DNA of 64,000 nucleotides. Origin: Dipteris shenzhenensis. Its lineage: Eukaryota > Polypodiophyta > Polypodiopsida > Gleicheniales. The stretch lies in the NCBI GenBank assembly GCA_047967505.1, contig CM106539.1; one strand, written 5' to 3'. Shown here piece after piece: positions 22,301-32,149 of this stretch (its first letter is position 1; the number at the start of each line of letters is the position of its first letter). A program made the translations under genes and the position numbers. The notes under the pieces are model-generated. The model ran no database searches, was not told the origin of the DNA, and saw only the letters and a list, made by a program, of their open reading frames with translations.

Positions 22301-22787
22301 ACCTGCACCGTTTAGATCCATCTCATGAGCTGAAGCTTGCAATGAACGACGCGCAGGAGATCTGCGCCCTGACGCCTGCACTCACATCCTAGCTCTCGTT
22401 TGTAAATATTTGTGCGCAGTTGCGCATAGTACATTATATGGAGCTATTCGCACAAGGCCGAATTTTACGTGTTGAAGAATATGTCGTGCGCAATGCTAAA
22501 CTAAAACGGCGGAGAGAAACAGAAGCGATTGTTACGGTAATGAAAGACGGGAGCTGAGAAAGCGGTATGGTAGGGATGAGGGAAGACGACCCCATGGGAG
22601 GAGATGTGCCGAGGCCGTTGGCTGCAAGCAAGGTGCGGCGGGAATGATGGGGATGCAGTAGTAGTGATGGAGGCTGATGATGAAAAGGGTGGTGAAGAGA
22701 GGAAGATGAGGATAGAAAGGAGAGGAAGAAGAGGGTGAGCGAGAAGACTAGAGTTGGGAGGAAATGGAGATGAGAAGCCATAGCCAT
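16287..22787 (-). CDS. alpha-galactosidase gene (GH27), possibly disrupted
   Basis: Alpha-galactosidase removes terminal alpha-1,6-linked galactose from raffinose-family sugars and galactomannans; plant members are secreted or vacuolar. Fourteen minus-strand exons were placed by eye, all with GT-AG introns and phases that join: 22591-22787, 22244-22302, 22009-22065, 21850-21884, 21106-21208, 20912-20984, 20489-20547, 20334-20399, 19969-20052, 19774-19838, 19602-19684, 16896-16986, 16541-16599, 16287-16427. They give about 390 residues: signal peptide, GH27 barrel (PPMGWNSWNHF, NIDDCWAE, YLKYDNC with the nucleophile Asp, NSWRTTQDI with the acid/base Asp, GGWNDPDMLE) and the start of the C-terminal beta domain ([10 protein letters not shown]). 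Exon 5 lacks one base, shifting the frame, and the final short exon was not found. Either the gene is a recent pseudogene or the base loss is a sequencing error. Confidence 0.93.
16541..16599 (-). CDS. alpha-galactosidase exon 13
   Basis: Acceptor GTCCAG, donor GAG|GTACGT. Encodes (D)[19 protein letters not shown], the linker to the C-terminal domain with the conserved G-K-K-V. The usual L-G-I/V-Q-G reads L-A-I-Q-G. Confidence 0.9.
16896..16986 (-). CDS. alpha-galactosidase exon 12
   Basis: Acceptor TGCACAG, donor AAG|GTATTC. Encodes [20 protein letters not shown], then [10 protein letters not shown]. The usual C of L-I-G-C-D is Ser here. It is separated from exon 11 by a 2.6-kb intron. Confidence 0.93.
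17055..17098. repeat. (TC)n microsatellite
   Basis: An uninterrupted TC run of about 44 bases within intron 11 of the alpha-galactosidase gene. Confidence 0.95.
19290..19340. repeat. (CT)n plus poly(C)
   Basis: CT repeats followed by CCCCGCCCCCCCCCCCCCCC. A length-variable tract in intron 11. Confidence 0.9.
19602..19684 (-). CDS. alpha-galactosidase exon 11
   Basis: Acceptor AAACAG, donor AAG|GTCCTG (weak but in phase). Encodes (D)[19 protein letters not shown], then FSIWALMK, one of the most conserved GH27 stretches. Confidence 0.93.
19774..19838 (-). CDS. alpha-galactosidase exon 10
   Basis: Acceptor TTGACAG, donor ATG|GTACCC. Encodes [20 protein letters not shown] plus N, with the conserved G-P-G-G-W-N block. 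Confidence 0.93.
19969..20052 (-). CDS. alpha-galactosidase exon 9 (acid/base)
   Basis: Acceptor CTGAAG, donor TAG|GTAGCT. Encodes [20 protein letters not shown], then DIKDTWS. The Asp in T-T-Q-D-I aligns with the GH27 acid/base Asp. Confidence 0.94.
20334..20399 (-). CDS. alpha-galactosidase exon 8
   Basis: Acceptor TTCTCAG, donor ATG|GTAAGT. Encodes [20 protein letters not shown], then CEW, the barrel strand with the conserved S-x-C-E-W-G. Confidence 0.94.
20489..20547 (-). CDS. alpha-galactosidase exon 7 (nucleophile)
   Basis: Acceptor GTGCAG, donor CAG|GTAAGC. Encodes [19 protein letters not shown]. The Asp of K-Y-D-N-C is the GH27 catalytic nucleophile and is intact. Confidence 0.94.
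20912..20984 (-). CDS. alpha-galactosidase exon 6
   Basis: Acceptor CTTCAG, donor TGG|GTAACT. Encodes [20 protein letters not shown] plus FAAW, the conserved Cys-containing loop before the nucleophile strand. Confidence 0.92.
21106..21208 (-). pseudogene. alpha-galactosidase exon 5, one base deleted
   Basis: Acceptor CACAG, donor G|GTAGTA. Encodes [20 protein letters not shown], then [10 protein letters not shown]. After Ile the DNA reads ATTATTCTTCC where the family's G-I-Y-S needs one more T. Without it the exon is 103 bases, not 104, and the next exons are out of frame. All other junctions agree in phase, so this is a single indel at about 21115-21120. Confidence 0.85.
21850..21884 (-). 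CDS. alpha-galactosidase exon 4
   Basis: A 35-base micro-exon between CTGCAG and GTATCA. Encodes (D)[11 protein letters not shown] with the substrate-binding Asp-Asp-Cys-Trp. Both junction phases fit the neighbours. Confidence 0.9.
22009..22065 (-). CDS. alpha-galactosidase exon 3
   Basis: Acceptor ATTGCAG, donor TTG|GTGAGA. Encodes (A)[18 protein letters not shown], the barrel helix and strand leading to the Asp-Asp pair. Confidence 0.92.
22244..22302 (-). CDS. alpha-galactosidase exon 2
   Basis: Acceptor GTGCAG, donor G|GTAAGC. Encodes [19 protein letters not shown], the first conserved barrel block including the Trp-Asn-Ser-Trp-Asn motif. Joins exon 1 in phase. Confidence 0.92.
22591..22787 (-). 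CDS. alpha-galactosidase exon 1 (signal peptide)
   Basis: Begins [20 protein letters not shown], a secretory signal with a long hydrophobic core, then a Ser/His/Pro-rich linker and [17 protein letters not shown]. The NGLG-x-x-PPMG end starts the GH27 barrel. An upstream in-frame ATG at 22823 would add 12 residues before the hydrophobic core; 22787 gives a more normal signal peptide. Donor GG|GTCGTC. Confidence 0.85.
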
Positions 22788-22823
22788 GGAATGGTGGAGG
22801 AGAAGACTAGAGTGCTCCTGCAC

Positions 22824-23060
22824 ACAGTGTTGAAAGGCAGCTTGCTTGCTTGTTGGTGCAACACAAAAGCTGGCTGAAGATGGGTGTCACATTCAAATGA
22901 GACACGGGTCTCCCTTTGGCCTTCTTCACCTTTCATTTCTAGCCCTTGCCTCTCCTACCACCACCTAAACCACTAGAATCTACTTTGACGGCCACCATGC
23001 ATGCCTCCCTCTTCCCTCCACCCATGCTACCATTCCTCCTATCTCCCCATGGTTTCCAGG
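22824..23060 (-). promoter_or_regulatory. 5' flank of alpha-galactosidase
   Basis: The DNA directly upstream of the gene on the minus strand. No convincing TATA box was found. It is purine-rich on the coding strand and passes into CT-type repeats. A promoter is inferred from position only. Confidence 0.3.
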
Positions 23061-23244
23061 CTCTTCCTCACATGCTTGCCCTCTCTTTAATCTCTCTCTC
23101 TTCCTCACATGCTTTTCCACGCTCTCTGTCTCTTCCTCACATGCTTGCCCTCTCTTTAATCTCTTCCTCACATGCTTGTCCTCTCTTTGACAAGCACTTA
23201 CTAACTATGCATGGGTCCAAGATTCAAGCACACAAGCATCCATA

Positions 23245-23340
<96 letters not shown>

Positions 23341-23405
23341 TGCTTGTCCTCTCTTGAAGCACTTGTAAAATGTGCATGGGTAGGATTCAAGCACACAAGT
23401 TGCAA
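23060..23405. repeat. CACATGCTTG repeats and (CT)/(CA) microsatellite
   Basis: CTTCCTCACATGCTT recurs at about 23071, 23104, 23133 and 23165. A long (CT) run covers about 23247-23322, followed by (CA) to 23340. The block CACATGCTTGTCCTCTCTT...ATGCATGGG...ATTCAAGCACACAAG occurs on both sides of the microsatellite, a local duplication. Confidence 0.85.
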
Positions 23406-24440
23406 CTTATACGACGGGCCTCTCTCCCCTTCCCCTGTTTTTTAAGGATTGCCTACGTTTGGCTTAGGCTCACTTTGCATGTCTTCTCTCTAAGGATTGC
23501 CTACATATGGCTTAGGCTCACTTCACACTTCTTCCCTTTGACCCAGGCAAGAGGGTGCCTCAAATGGAAGCTCGTGTGTTCAAAAAAACTTTTATTCCCA
23601 TTTATTTTGTAAAACCCTTCGATTGATCCTACATATTTAGAGGTATTTTAGATAAACTTATTATCAGTTTTTGCAAAATATAGCTGTGAAGACAAAATGT
23701 TCAAAGGCCTTGTGATCTTTTAAGAAAATCCTATCATACTAAAATTGAAACTTTGCCATTCACCTAACATTAGAAGTCAAATTTTCCAAAAACACTGTGT
23801 TGGTGGAACTTCTCTTCTTCCCCCCCAAGAGAGGCTCTTAACGGTATATTGACAGTGGTAAAAGTTATGGTCAAATACAATTAACATGAGTTCATTGTGT
23901 GTTTAGAGTAGTGGCATAACTTTGCTTTAAATTTTGGTCAAAAAGATGCTTAAAAGAAGAGAAAATCCTTGCTAGATCTAGGGGAGAGGAAATCCTTTCT
24001 AGAGCCAAGAGAGAGAAAGTCAAAGCTCAACACTTCATAATGCAAAGATATCCACATGCTTTAGGTAGTGTGTTCACCTCACTCTCGTGTACTTGTGCAC
24101 TCTCACTTAAAGTTTGTCCTCCCTCAATACTATCAACATGTGATTTCACGTTTGACAGCTTTTACAACCTACATCCCCAACCCTTGCAAATTCCCCTCCA
24201 TCTCTTGTAATTCTCAAACTCTCTCTCTCCCCCCCCCCATATACTCGCATCTCAAATCCACTCTTTCCCTCAACTCAAAACCCATTTCTACTTTCTAAAC
24301 CCTTTTCTGCCACTTCGAATGGGTCTCTTACCCCTCCTTTGTAGACCACTCATTTCTTATTTGCGCTTTCTCTCATCTCCTTACAACTTTCTCAAACTTT
24401 TTACTCGTTTTTTAACCCTTTACCCCTTCTAGAATCTATA
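23406..24440. other. unassigned intergenic DNA
   Basis: A two-copy repeat of AAGGATTGCCTAC(G/A)T(T/A)TGGCTTAGGCTCACTT lies near 23446-23525. The rest is AT- or CT-rich with no recognisable gene. Confidence 0.5.
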
Positions 24441-24560
24441 CGAATGATTTATGTGAATTACATATTTGTATTCCACATGAATTACATATAATCTATGCTA
24501 ATGATTACATATATGAATTCCACATGAATTACATATAATCTATGCTAATGATTTATATGA
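24440..24560. repeat. short tandem repeat (about 54 bp)
   Basis: TCCACATGAATTACATATAA followed by TCTATGCTAATGATT occurs twice in a row. AT-rich, with no coding content. Confidence 0.8.
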
Positions 24561-25610
24561 GACCCCTAAGTAGGCACAGCTAATCCATAAGGGTATAAGC
24601 ATGATTGAGTGGACCAAAAAATAGTGTCCATGGACACTCCTATGAGGGACTAATTTAGGGTGCCTAAGGCATAGGTGGACAAATATATTGTGCTTTTAAT
24701 CCTTCTTATATTTGAAAACCACTAGAAGCACTATTCTTTTTTCCAGTGGAATTTCTAAAAGCAGTGTTAGGGGTGCTTTTTGACTACTAGCAAAGCTGTA
24801 AAAGCGTACTAACCAATCATGCTTACAACCACAAGGCCACTTTTTTGTCTTTCTCAATTTCCATCCGCATTCTCAATGTTCTCTTTGACCTTTTTCCTCA
24901 GGCTTATATTTCTCTCTCATCTATGAGCTCCACCCTCATCTTCCAGATTTCATTCCTTGTCTTCTAGCTCATTACAACAATGTAAATCTAAAATAATCAC
25001 AACAATGTAACTAGTTTTTAAGCCGCTTATCCATGGTCCTCAAATTGAGACACTTAATTCCTATCTTATCAACTAGTAATATGAAGGTGGTAGTAATACC
25101 TATATCCTATGCCACCATGTTACCATGTCCATACTTCTTATACCACCTGAAGTGGATGGAGTTATTACCATATGAATTGTGGATGGTGCACATATACAAA
25201 TTCGAGTCCTTGTGCATGTTTTTGACAAATTTTGTGTGGATCTCTTGTGGTGGTGGATGACATCGTGAGGGTGTATATGGTATGGTAGAGTTCTTATGAT
25301 TTTTCCCTCAACAAAATATCTCGAATAGTTGAATCCCTAATATTGTGCCCTAGTTTTATATACGCTTGTGCCCTTCTTTTTGTTGTACATATACAAGCTA
25401 TTACTATGTCCTTTAAGAGTAAAACAAAAGAATTTTTGTACCTATGGTCTCATGAATTTAACTATTGTGTACATAGGGGAATCATGTACATATGGTCTCA
25501 AGAGTTTAAATTTTATGTACATATAGGAATTGTATGAGCTTAGTGTATATGGCGGTGTTTTTATGAGTTTCCCCCTTGAATCCTTGGTATTATGCCTTGG
25601 GTTTTGTCTT
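24561..25610. other. unassigned AT-rich DNA
   Basis: No protein family, RNA gene or element recognised. Near 25435-25535 the phrase (A)CATATGGTCTCA(T/A)GA(A/G)TTTAA recurs. Confidence 0.4.
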
Positions 25611-25804
25611 TTTGTGCCCTTTTTTCAATGTAAATATATGAGCTATGTATCACGCCCTTTGAAAATATGATGTATATATAGGGATTTTTCCTTTTTGGAC
25701 AATTAAAGGGTTTGTGCCCTTTTTTCAATGTAAATATACGAGCTATATATCATGCCCTTTGAAAATACGATGTATATACAGGGATTTTTCCTTTTTGGAC
25801 AATT
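25611..25804. repeat. 100-bp tandem duplication
   Basis: Two adjacent copies start at 25611 and 25711 with TTTGTGCCCTTTTTTCAATG and end in GGGATTTTTCCTTTTTGGAC. They differ at only a few positions, so the duplication is fairly recent. Confidence 0.9.
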
Positions 25805-26660
25805 ATGAATTTAAATAGTTGCAAAAATTTTCATACACATATGGTCTCATGAATTTGGTTATTGTGCAGACATAGTTTGAAGAATATAATTATAAATATA
25901 AAGAGTTATGAAAAATTTCATGTACGGTATGATGAAATTGGCTTTTGTGTACATATGGTCCCATGAATATAAACAAAACTATGAAAGAGACAGTCACTTC
26001 TTTGACTAAACCATAAAATTGAAAAGGCATACAATTGAAGACCAATATTCGAAAACTAGCAATAATCAATCATTAGTTGATCTAACGTAGAAATAAAGCA
26101 TAAATCTATTAATTTGTTTTTTAGGAAACTACTTTTAGAAAGCTTGTTACACTAGAAAAGTCGATGGATAGCATTAGAATCTCTATACATAACTATAAAA
26201 TAGAGACACTAACAATTTGACCTCGAAGAAAGAGATGGGAAAGCAACTAAACTTTTCATTGCCTTATATGAACTCCAAACATTAACCAAAAAAGCACCCA
26301 GAGGAGACATACTCAACAAATTACTCTACTCAACAAGATCATATAAATCCGTAATGCCAACCATATACGATCTTCGTGTAACAAAAAGTGGCATAGTGAT
26401 ATGTAGATGAAATATGTTTTTGGAATAATATAAATCGTTCACAATAGATATCATGTAAAAATTATCCGACGTAAACATACTAAGCATGAAAGCTCATTGA
26501 ACTTTGAAAAATTCATAGGGTGGAGTCTCACCCTTCACACCCCATGACACACACTCAGCCGTGGTCTTTTATAGTTGTATTGCAGTCTCAACGTTGTCTC
26601 TGCATACCATTTTAAATTTACAAGTATCTTGGTATGTCTTTTCAAATTTGACTTTTGGCT
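25805..26660. other. unassigned AT-rich DNA
   Basis: No gene or element recognised. Short ATATGGTC(T/C)CATGAAT phrases continue from the region to the left. Confidence 0.4.
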
Positions 26661-26662
26661 TG

Positions 26663-26831
<169 letters not shown>

Positions 26832-28214
26832 GACTGCACTCCAGTGAAACCTTGGTTGCAACCTGCTTGATATCTTACCTTTAAGTGTCTTTAAAAGTTC
26901 AATGTCTTAACCTAAACGCTTTTTGGTTCACTTTACAAGTTTTTTTATTTTACTTAAGAATTGGGTTAAGCCATTGACTTTTGTCTTTAGGACAACATAG
27001 CCATTAACTCATGTGCTTAGGCCACTAGTATGATTGCTTGAACTCATAAAAATCTGTCAACTATTCCACAACTACACCAAAAAAACCTAACTTTGCCCTA
27101 CGGAAAGTCGCCAGCTTGAAAAACGTCAAGGCCCTTGCTCATGACCCCCCATAAAGCTCCCTCCCCTGCTCACTACTTTCTAACCTTCCCAACAACTCTT
27201 GTATAGTTTGCTCCCCTTGTTTCCCTTCCCCATGACCACTTATATACCTCCATCATCCTCATTACTCTCTTCCCTTCCCTATGACCCCCAATCACCCATA
27301 GTGGATCTATTTCCTTCCTTGTGATTCTTTATGTAACTCCCTTGCCCTCATGGCTTCCAAATCTACCTCAAGGACCCATTTCCTCCCATGAACTTTGACA
27401 TAACTTCGTTCCTCTCATGGCTTAAGACCCCCATGGATTTGGCAATAGGATAAAAATAAAGGAGGGATGGAAACAAGCCCCAAGTCTCCACTTATCTAAG
27501 GGCCTTCAAAGAACATGGCAAAGAATCCACAATGCAAAATTAACGTTTTGGAGTGTTACATACTTGTACCGAGTGCTTCCAGTCTGCACGCTTAAGGAAA
27601 AATTACAGACACATAATGTGTCTATTGATGTGGTAGGCCCACAAGGTGACATGTGGTGGCATGGACAATAAGTGAGAGAAAAAATCTCCCATCCTTTTTC
27701 TATGTGAGATTCAAACATGGGAGAGCCTCTCCCTTCAAAGTATTTTCCTTAGGCCACTAAGACTATGGCTTGGTCTTGATTAATTAAAGGGCTTTCCCCC
27801 CCACTTAGAGCTATTCTTTTGTGCATGATTTTTTAGAGATAACACACTTTTTATGCTCTTTTAGACTATGCGAGTAGATTCATATTTGAGTTGAAGAAAT
27901 TATAGTTTCAAATAGAGTTTTCAATGGTGCATTGTGGGAACGGGTTTATAAAATTAACATCTTTTAATGCATATGCCAAATAACAAGTTGTTTTTGTCTG
28001 CTCTTACAATTATGGAATCAAAAGCTCCAAAATTTGTAGTAGTAAAGACATCCCATTAGAAGTAACTCCTTGGTACATATGGGAAATTTTAGTTTATCAT
28101 TGAGCTACATGCAGTAGTGGTGTTGTAACTCCCTTGCATGGTGTTTGATAGTGAAGACCTTGATTTTCTTTATCAACCACAAAGCCATGCTTTCCATCCA
28201 ACTAGAGAGAATTA
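26832..28214. other. unassigned intergenic DNA
   Basis: No recognisable protein or structural RNA. C/T-rich from 27120 to 27440, then AT-rich. Confidence 0.4.
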
Positions 28215-28960
28215 TTCCTGGATCAAAAGAGATTTTGCAATGTGGCCAAATCCACATAGGCCATACCTCATAAGAGGCCAGGCATAGGTGTGCAAAAATG
28301 GCAAAGAGGCCAAAGTAATAAATTTAGCTATGTGGCCAAAACTTGATCTCTTACCTTTCATCAAAGCACCAAGGTCTAGAAATATTTGGCCATGCAGCCA
28401 AATCTTGATGTCATGTCCCTTTTCACTGAATGCTCTAGAGAGATTTGGCCATGTGGAAAATTAAAAATATGCCATGTCTCATAAGATACCAGGCATAGGT
28501 ATGCAGGGATTTTGCTAAGCGGCCAAATCTACCATTGGAGCTAGTGAGAGATTTGGCCATGCGGCCAAATCTTGATCTCAACACCAAGGCGTGAGAGATT
28601 TTTCCATGTGGTCAAATCTTGATTTCATACGTCTTTTCACATGATAGCACCCTGGTCTAAATAGATTTGGCCATTTGGACAAATCCACATAGGCCATACC
28701 TCATAAGACCAACCATAGGTATGCAAGGATTTGACCAGTGGCCAAATGAGGGCATACTATAGTGAGATATTTGGCCATGTGTCCAAACATTGATCTCTTA
28801 GTTTTGTTCAAGGCACCAAGTTTTATAGAGTTTTGACCATGTGGCCAAATCTACATAGGCTATACCTCATACGAGACCAAGCATAGCTATGGAAGGATTT
28901 GGGACAAGCAACCAAATCTAGCACTTGGCCAAACCATTGTGAGAGAGTGATGCTTAACAT
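28215..28960. repeat. palindromic GATTTGGCC/GGCCAAATC array
   Basis: About twelve diverged copies of a dyad related to GATTTGGCCATGYGGCCAAATC lie at roughly 28238, 28328, 28386, 28443, 28511, 28550, 28590, 28665, 28727, 28770, 28832 and 28899. The copy at 28549-28572 has perfect 10-base arms (AGATTTGGCC/GGCCAAATCT) around ATGC. Two kinds of linker alternate: CTTGATCTC...CAAGGCACCAAG and CACATAGGCCATACCTCATAAG...CATAGGTATGCAAGG. No coding frame explains the pattern. Confidence 0.8.
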
Positions 28961-29033
28961 CCCACAAAGGAAAAAAAAGATAGGAAAATTCTCTATTAAG
29001 TAGCTGAATGACATGAGCTATTCTATGATGTTC

Positions 29034-29231
29034 CTAAGAGCCAATCCAAAAAAAGATCTTCAACATTAGTATTTGACTGGTTGAACTAAAAGGAATTCCT
29101 AGAAATCCATAAAAAACAAAGTGCAGTGCTCTAACTGTGGTACAAAAAGAATGTTTTACTTTGCAAGCATCCCCTAGAAGAATATACTTCAATTCAAAGG
29201 CTCCCCTAACCAAATCTTGGTAATCTTCCAA
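29034..29231 (-). pseudogene. LINE ORF2 C-terminal fragment
   Basis: The minus-strand frame LKYILLGDACKVKHSF, then VRALHFVFYGF, matches the block WKAILLGDALKTPYAKWS in the LINE at the window start, which follows the zf-RVT module. Only about 65 residues remain. Confidence 0.6.
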
Positions 29232-29379
29232 ACCCTTCTAACTTGTGACCCCCGGCATTTGTCCACACAGCCTTGTTTGAAATAAGCCATAGGAGGGATG
29301 ACTTTTTTTTTGAAATGGCTTGTCCTAGATTTTTGGTTGGTTTTTTGCATGGGCCACATCCCCTTTCGACCTATTTAGA

Positions 29380-30470
29380 ATCATTGGTTGCATAACAACT
29401 GGGTTAGAGAGGGCTTCACAATCGTTGTTGATGTTAGATTTCTACAATGTCATTATGCCATTTTTCTTTTTGAGAAAGCCAAAATGGTAGCTAGAGTCCT
29501 TCACCAAAGGCTATGGATGATAAGAAACCCACCTTTGTATCTGGATGCCATTTTTCTTTTTGACAAAGCCAAAATGGTAGCTAGAGTCCTTCACCAAAGG
29601 CTATGGACGATAAGAAACCAACCTTTGTATCTGGGTTAGAGAGGGCTTCATAGTCGTTGATGTTGGATTTCTACAATGTCATTATGCCATTTTTCTTTTT
29701 GAGAAAGCCAAAATGGTAGCTAGAGTCCTTCACCAAAGGCTATGGATGATAAGAAACCAACCTTTGTATCTGGAGAGTTGCTCCCCAAACTTTAGTCCAA
29801 ACAATCAAAGACCTAAAAAGCTCCCTATCTAGATCAAGTTGCAAGACCTTTCTTTCTCCCTGTGCCAACTAAGCTGCATCACTCTAGAGTGGTCTAGGGG
29901 TGGTGGCTAGTGTGGAAAGGGAGGGTTTATGCATCTAAGAGGTAATCCCTAGGAATGTGTAGAACTTGACCTAGTGCCCTAGTTCTCCTTAATAATAAGG
30001 GAGGGATAGCAAGAGAGCAACCTCTCATGTACAAAAATCTTTTGTAACTCATAGTTCTGGTGTGGCCTTTCTAGCCACACAATCAAGAATTTCCCTTTGA
30101 AGAAGACCAAGGCCAAAGTAGCTCCAATTACTCCCCCCTTGGCCAATAAGAAGAATTGGGTCCCAAAATTTTCTAGTCCTCCTATTAACTCTCCTAGTGG
30201 ACCTACGGTTATTCCTATTAAGACTCATCCCATGAAGTTGGCACCTAAGAAAGCAAGGGGAAGCCCTCCCATACTTCTAATAATCCATTTGAAGCTCTAG
30301 CTAACCAGGAGATGGAAGAGGTGGTAAAACCAAAGGAAGAAGTAGAAGGTGGTTGATCACAAGAATTTGAAGATGAGGTGATTAGGAATGATGAGATGTT
30401 GGGTGAAGATAATGAGGATGACTTTGAGGAAGAGTTACCTCAGATTGAGAAGGATGTAGTTTTGTAGTCT
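29380..30470 (+). pseudogene. LINE ORF1 (DUF4283-like), internally duplicated
   Basis: The plus strand encodes WVREGFTIVVDVRFLQCHYA, then FLFEKAKMVARVLHQRLWMI and PPLYL, in the style of the RNA-binding DUF4283 domain of plant LINE ORF1. The block of about 95 bases for AKMVARVLHQRLW occurs three times (29470, 29567, 29702), and a GLHNR/ISTMS-type block twice. Downstream are a Pro/Lys-rich stretch (30097-30300) and an acidic end (NPFEALANQEMEEVV, then EDNEDDFEEELPQ) in other frames. ORF2 does not follow. Confidence 0.6.
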
Positions 30471-31660
30471 TTGGCGGTGACTCACGTGTCATGGGGATCT
30501 TGTAGGAATGCCGATGGAGTACTCCTCCAAGCTACTCTAGGTTGATACCAATGCAAGAAAATTCTATCCACTAGTGTCACTCTAGCAACTCTCGACTTGT
30601 TGCAATCATGAATCCATAATGAGGAGAAGAGGGAGAGGAGAACATGGCATTCACAAAAGGCACTATGAGGTAACAAGGGACAACTCCAAAGAGGAGAAGG
30701 AGAGATTTTATTCCAATGAGTGCAACCAACAAGTTAAGACCAAAGTCCACCATTTGGCCTTTTATACATGCCACCTTTTAAAGGGAGGGCCAACCCTAAT
30801 CTCTTTATACCACTCTCTTTCCTCATTCTTTACAATCAACTTGGGTATATTTGGCTCCAACACATAATCGGAGCTCTACAGATTTGCCACAATCCATCAA
30901 ATGACACCACCAACTAGCGGTGGCATATTGTTAGTGAATCAGTTAACATTGCCTCCTTCCTCATCTCAATCCAGTCCTCTGGATTGAGCAAAGGTCATGG
31001 TTATTAGAGCATTGTTGATGAAGATCATTCCTGTGTGCACCCATGTAAACTTTTGCCATTTGCAGTGCTTCATAAGTCTTCAGTGGATCTTATGTTGTGG
31101 AATTGTTGTTGGGAAGATGGATATTCCATGAGTGATTACAATGGTGCAGGGATCAAGGCTAAGCACTTGTGACATTTCAAAGGAAAAAAAAGAAAAAGAA
31201 GGATCTAAGGTGTACATTAATAGGAAGAAGCTGTTATTATTAGGGGTTGATGTAAGGTCCTAGTGGTGTTAGTATTAGCAAACCAAGTAAAGTGCATTTT
31301 CATACTCCTCCTTAAGTCAAGTGGGACTTGTATTGGATTCTCATCAGAATATGTCTTTGACTTGCCATGTTTGTAAGTCCCAAGTTTTGCATGGCATTTT
31401 TCCTTGCTTATCTACTTTGAAGTTCTTTCAAAATCCATTTTATGGATTATATTTCATTGAGGGATTTGTTTGGAAGTATTTGAGCCCAATAAGGTTGTGG
31501 CACTATTTGGAGATTTATTTTGTCTGAGTCATCAAATACAGAGGAGTTTGATAATACATCACACATTCTCCTAAAATGAGGACTATGGTTGAAGAGGTGT
31601 ATCATATTTTCAATTCTAAGAAAGTCCTCTAAATTGAAACTGCTATACATTGGGAGGCTC
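30471..31660. other. unassigned, possible LTR debris
   Basis: Minus strand GCATTGGTATCAACC at about 30540 shares eight bases with an iMet-type primer-binding site, but no LTR pair was found. The rest shows no recognisable gene. Confidence 0.3.
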
Positions 31661-31900
31661 AAATGGTTAAGTGGCACTAGTGTTAAGCATAAAAAAGAAG
31701 AAGAATAAGAATAAATAAATAGATGAGGGAGAGTTAGAGTTAGATAATGAAGGGTATTACTATGTTAAGCATAAAGAAGAAGAAGAATAAGAATAAGAAG
31801 AGCTAAGTGGTACTAGTGTTAAGCATAAAAAAGAAGAAGAATAAGAAGAAATAAACAAAGGAGGGAGAGTTAGAGTTATATAATGAATGGTGGGTTTAGT
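31660..31900. repeat. 134-bp tandem duplication
   Basis: AGTGTTAAGCATAAAAAAGA...GGGAGAGTTAGAGTTA(G/T)ATAATGAA(G/T)GG occurs near 31678-31755 and again near 31815-31890, with a partial copy between. The core is (AAG/AAT)-rich. Confidence 0.8.
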
Positions 31901-32149
31901 AAACAAAAGTGAAAACAAATCTTTGATGATCACAAGATACTCATCCAGACCCCTTTTGATTGGATCAACTTCGCCCTGCAATCAGTCTCATCTGATTGAG
32001 TTGTTGGTGTAGGACCATTAATTGTCCCTTATGTGGAGGAGTGCCTTGGGAGACTAGGAATGAGGTGTCTTCGATGGGCCCCATACTTTTGTTGGTGGAG
32101 GAGCTTTTTCCATGGTAGCAACGTGTTGTGAAGGGCTCCAGTATTTTTT

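Noticed and set aside
28215-28960. CRISPR-like array
   Set aside because: Spacing is irregular, the repeats are diverged palindromes with recurring linkers rather than unique spacers, and the DNA is a plant nuclear sequence.
30530-30900. Possible copia primer-binding site and LTR (GGTATCAACC on the minus strand)
   Set aside because: Only about eight bases fit the tRNA complement and no LTR boundary or internal gag is found beside it.
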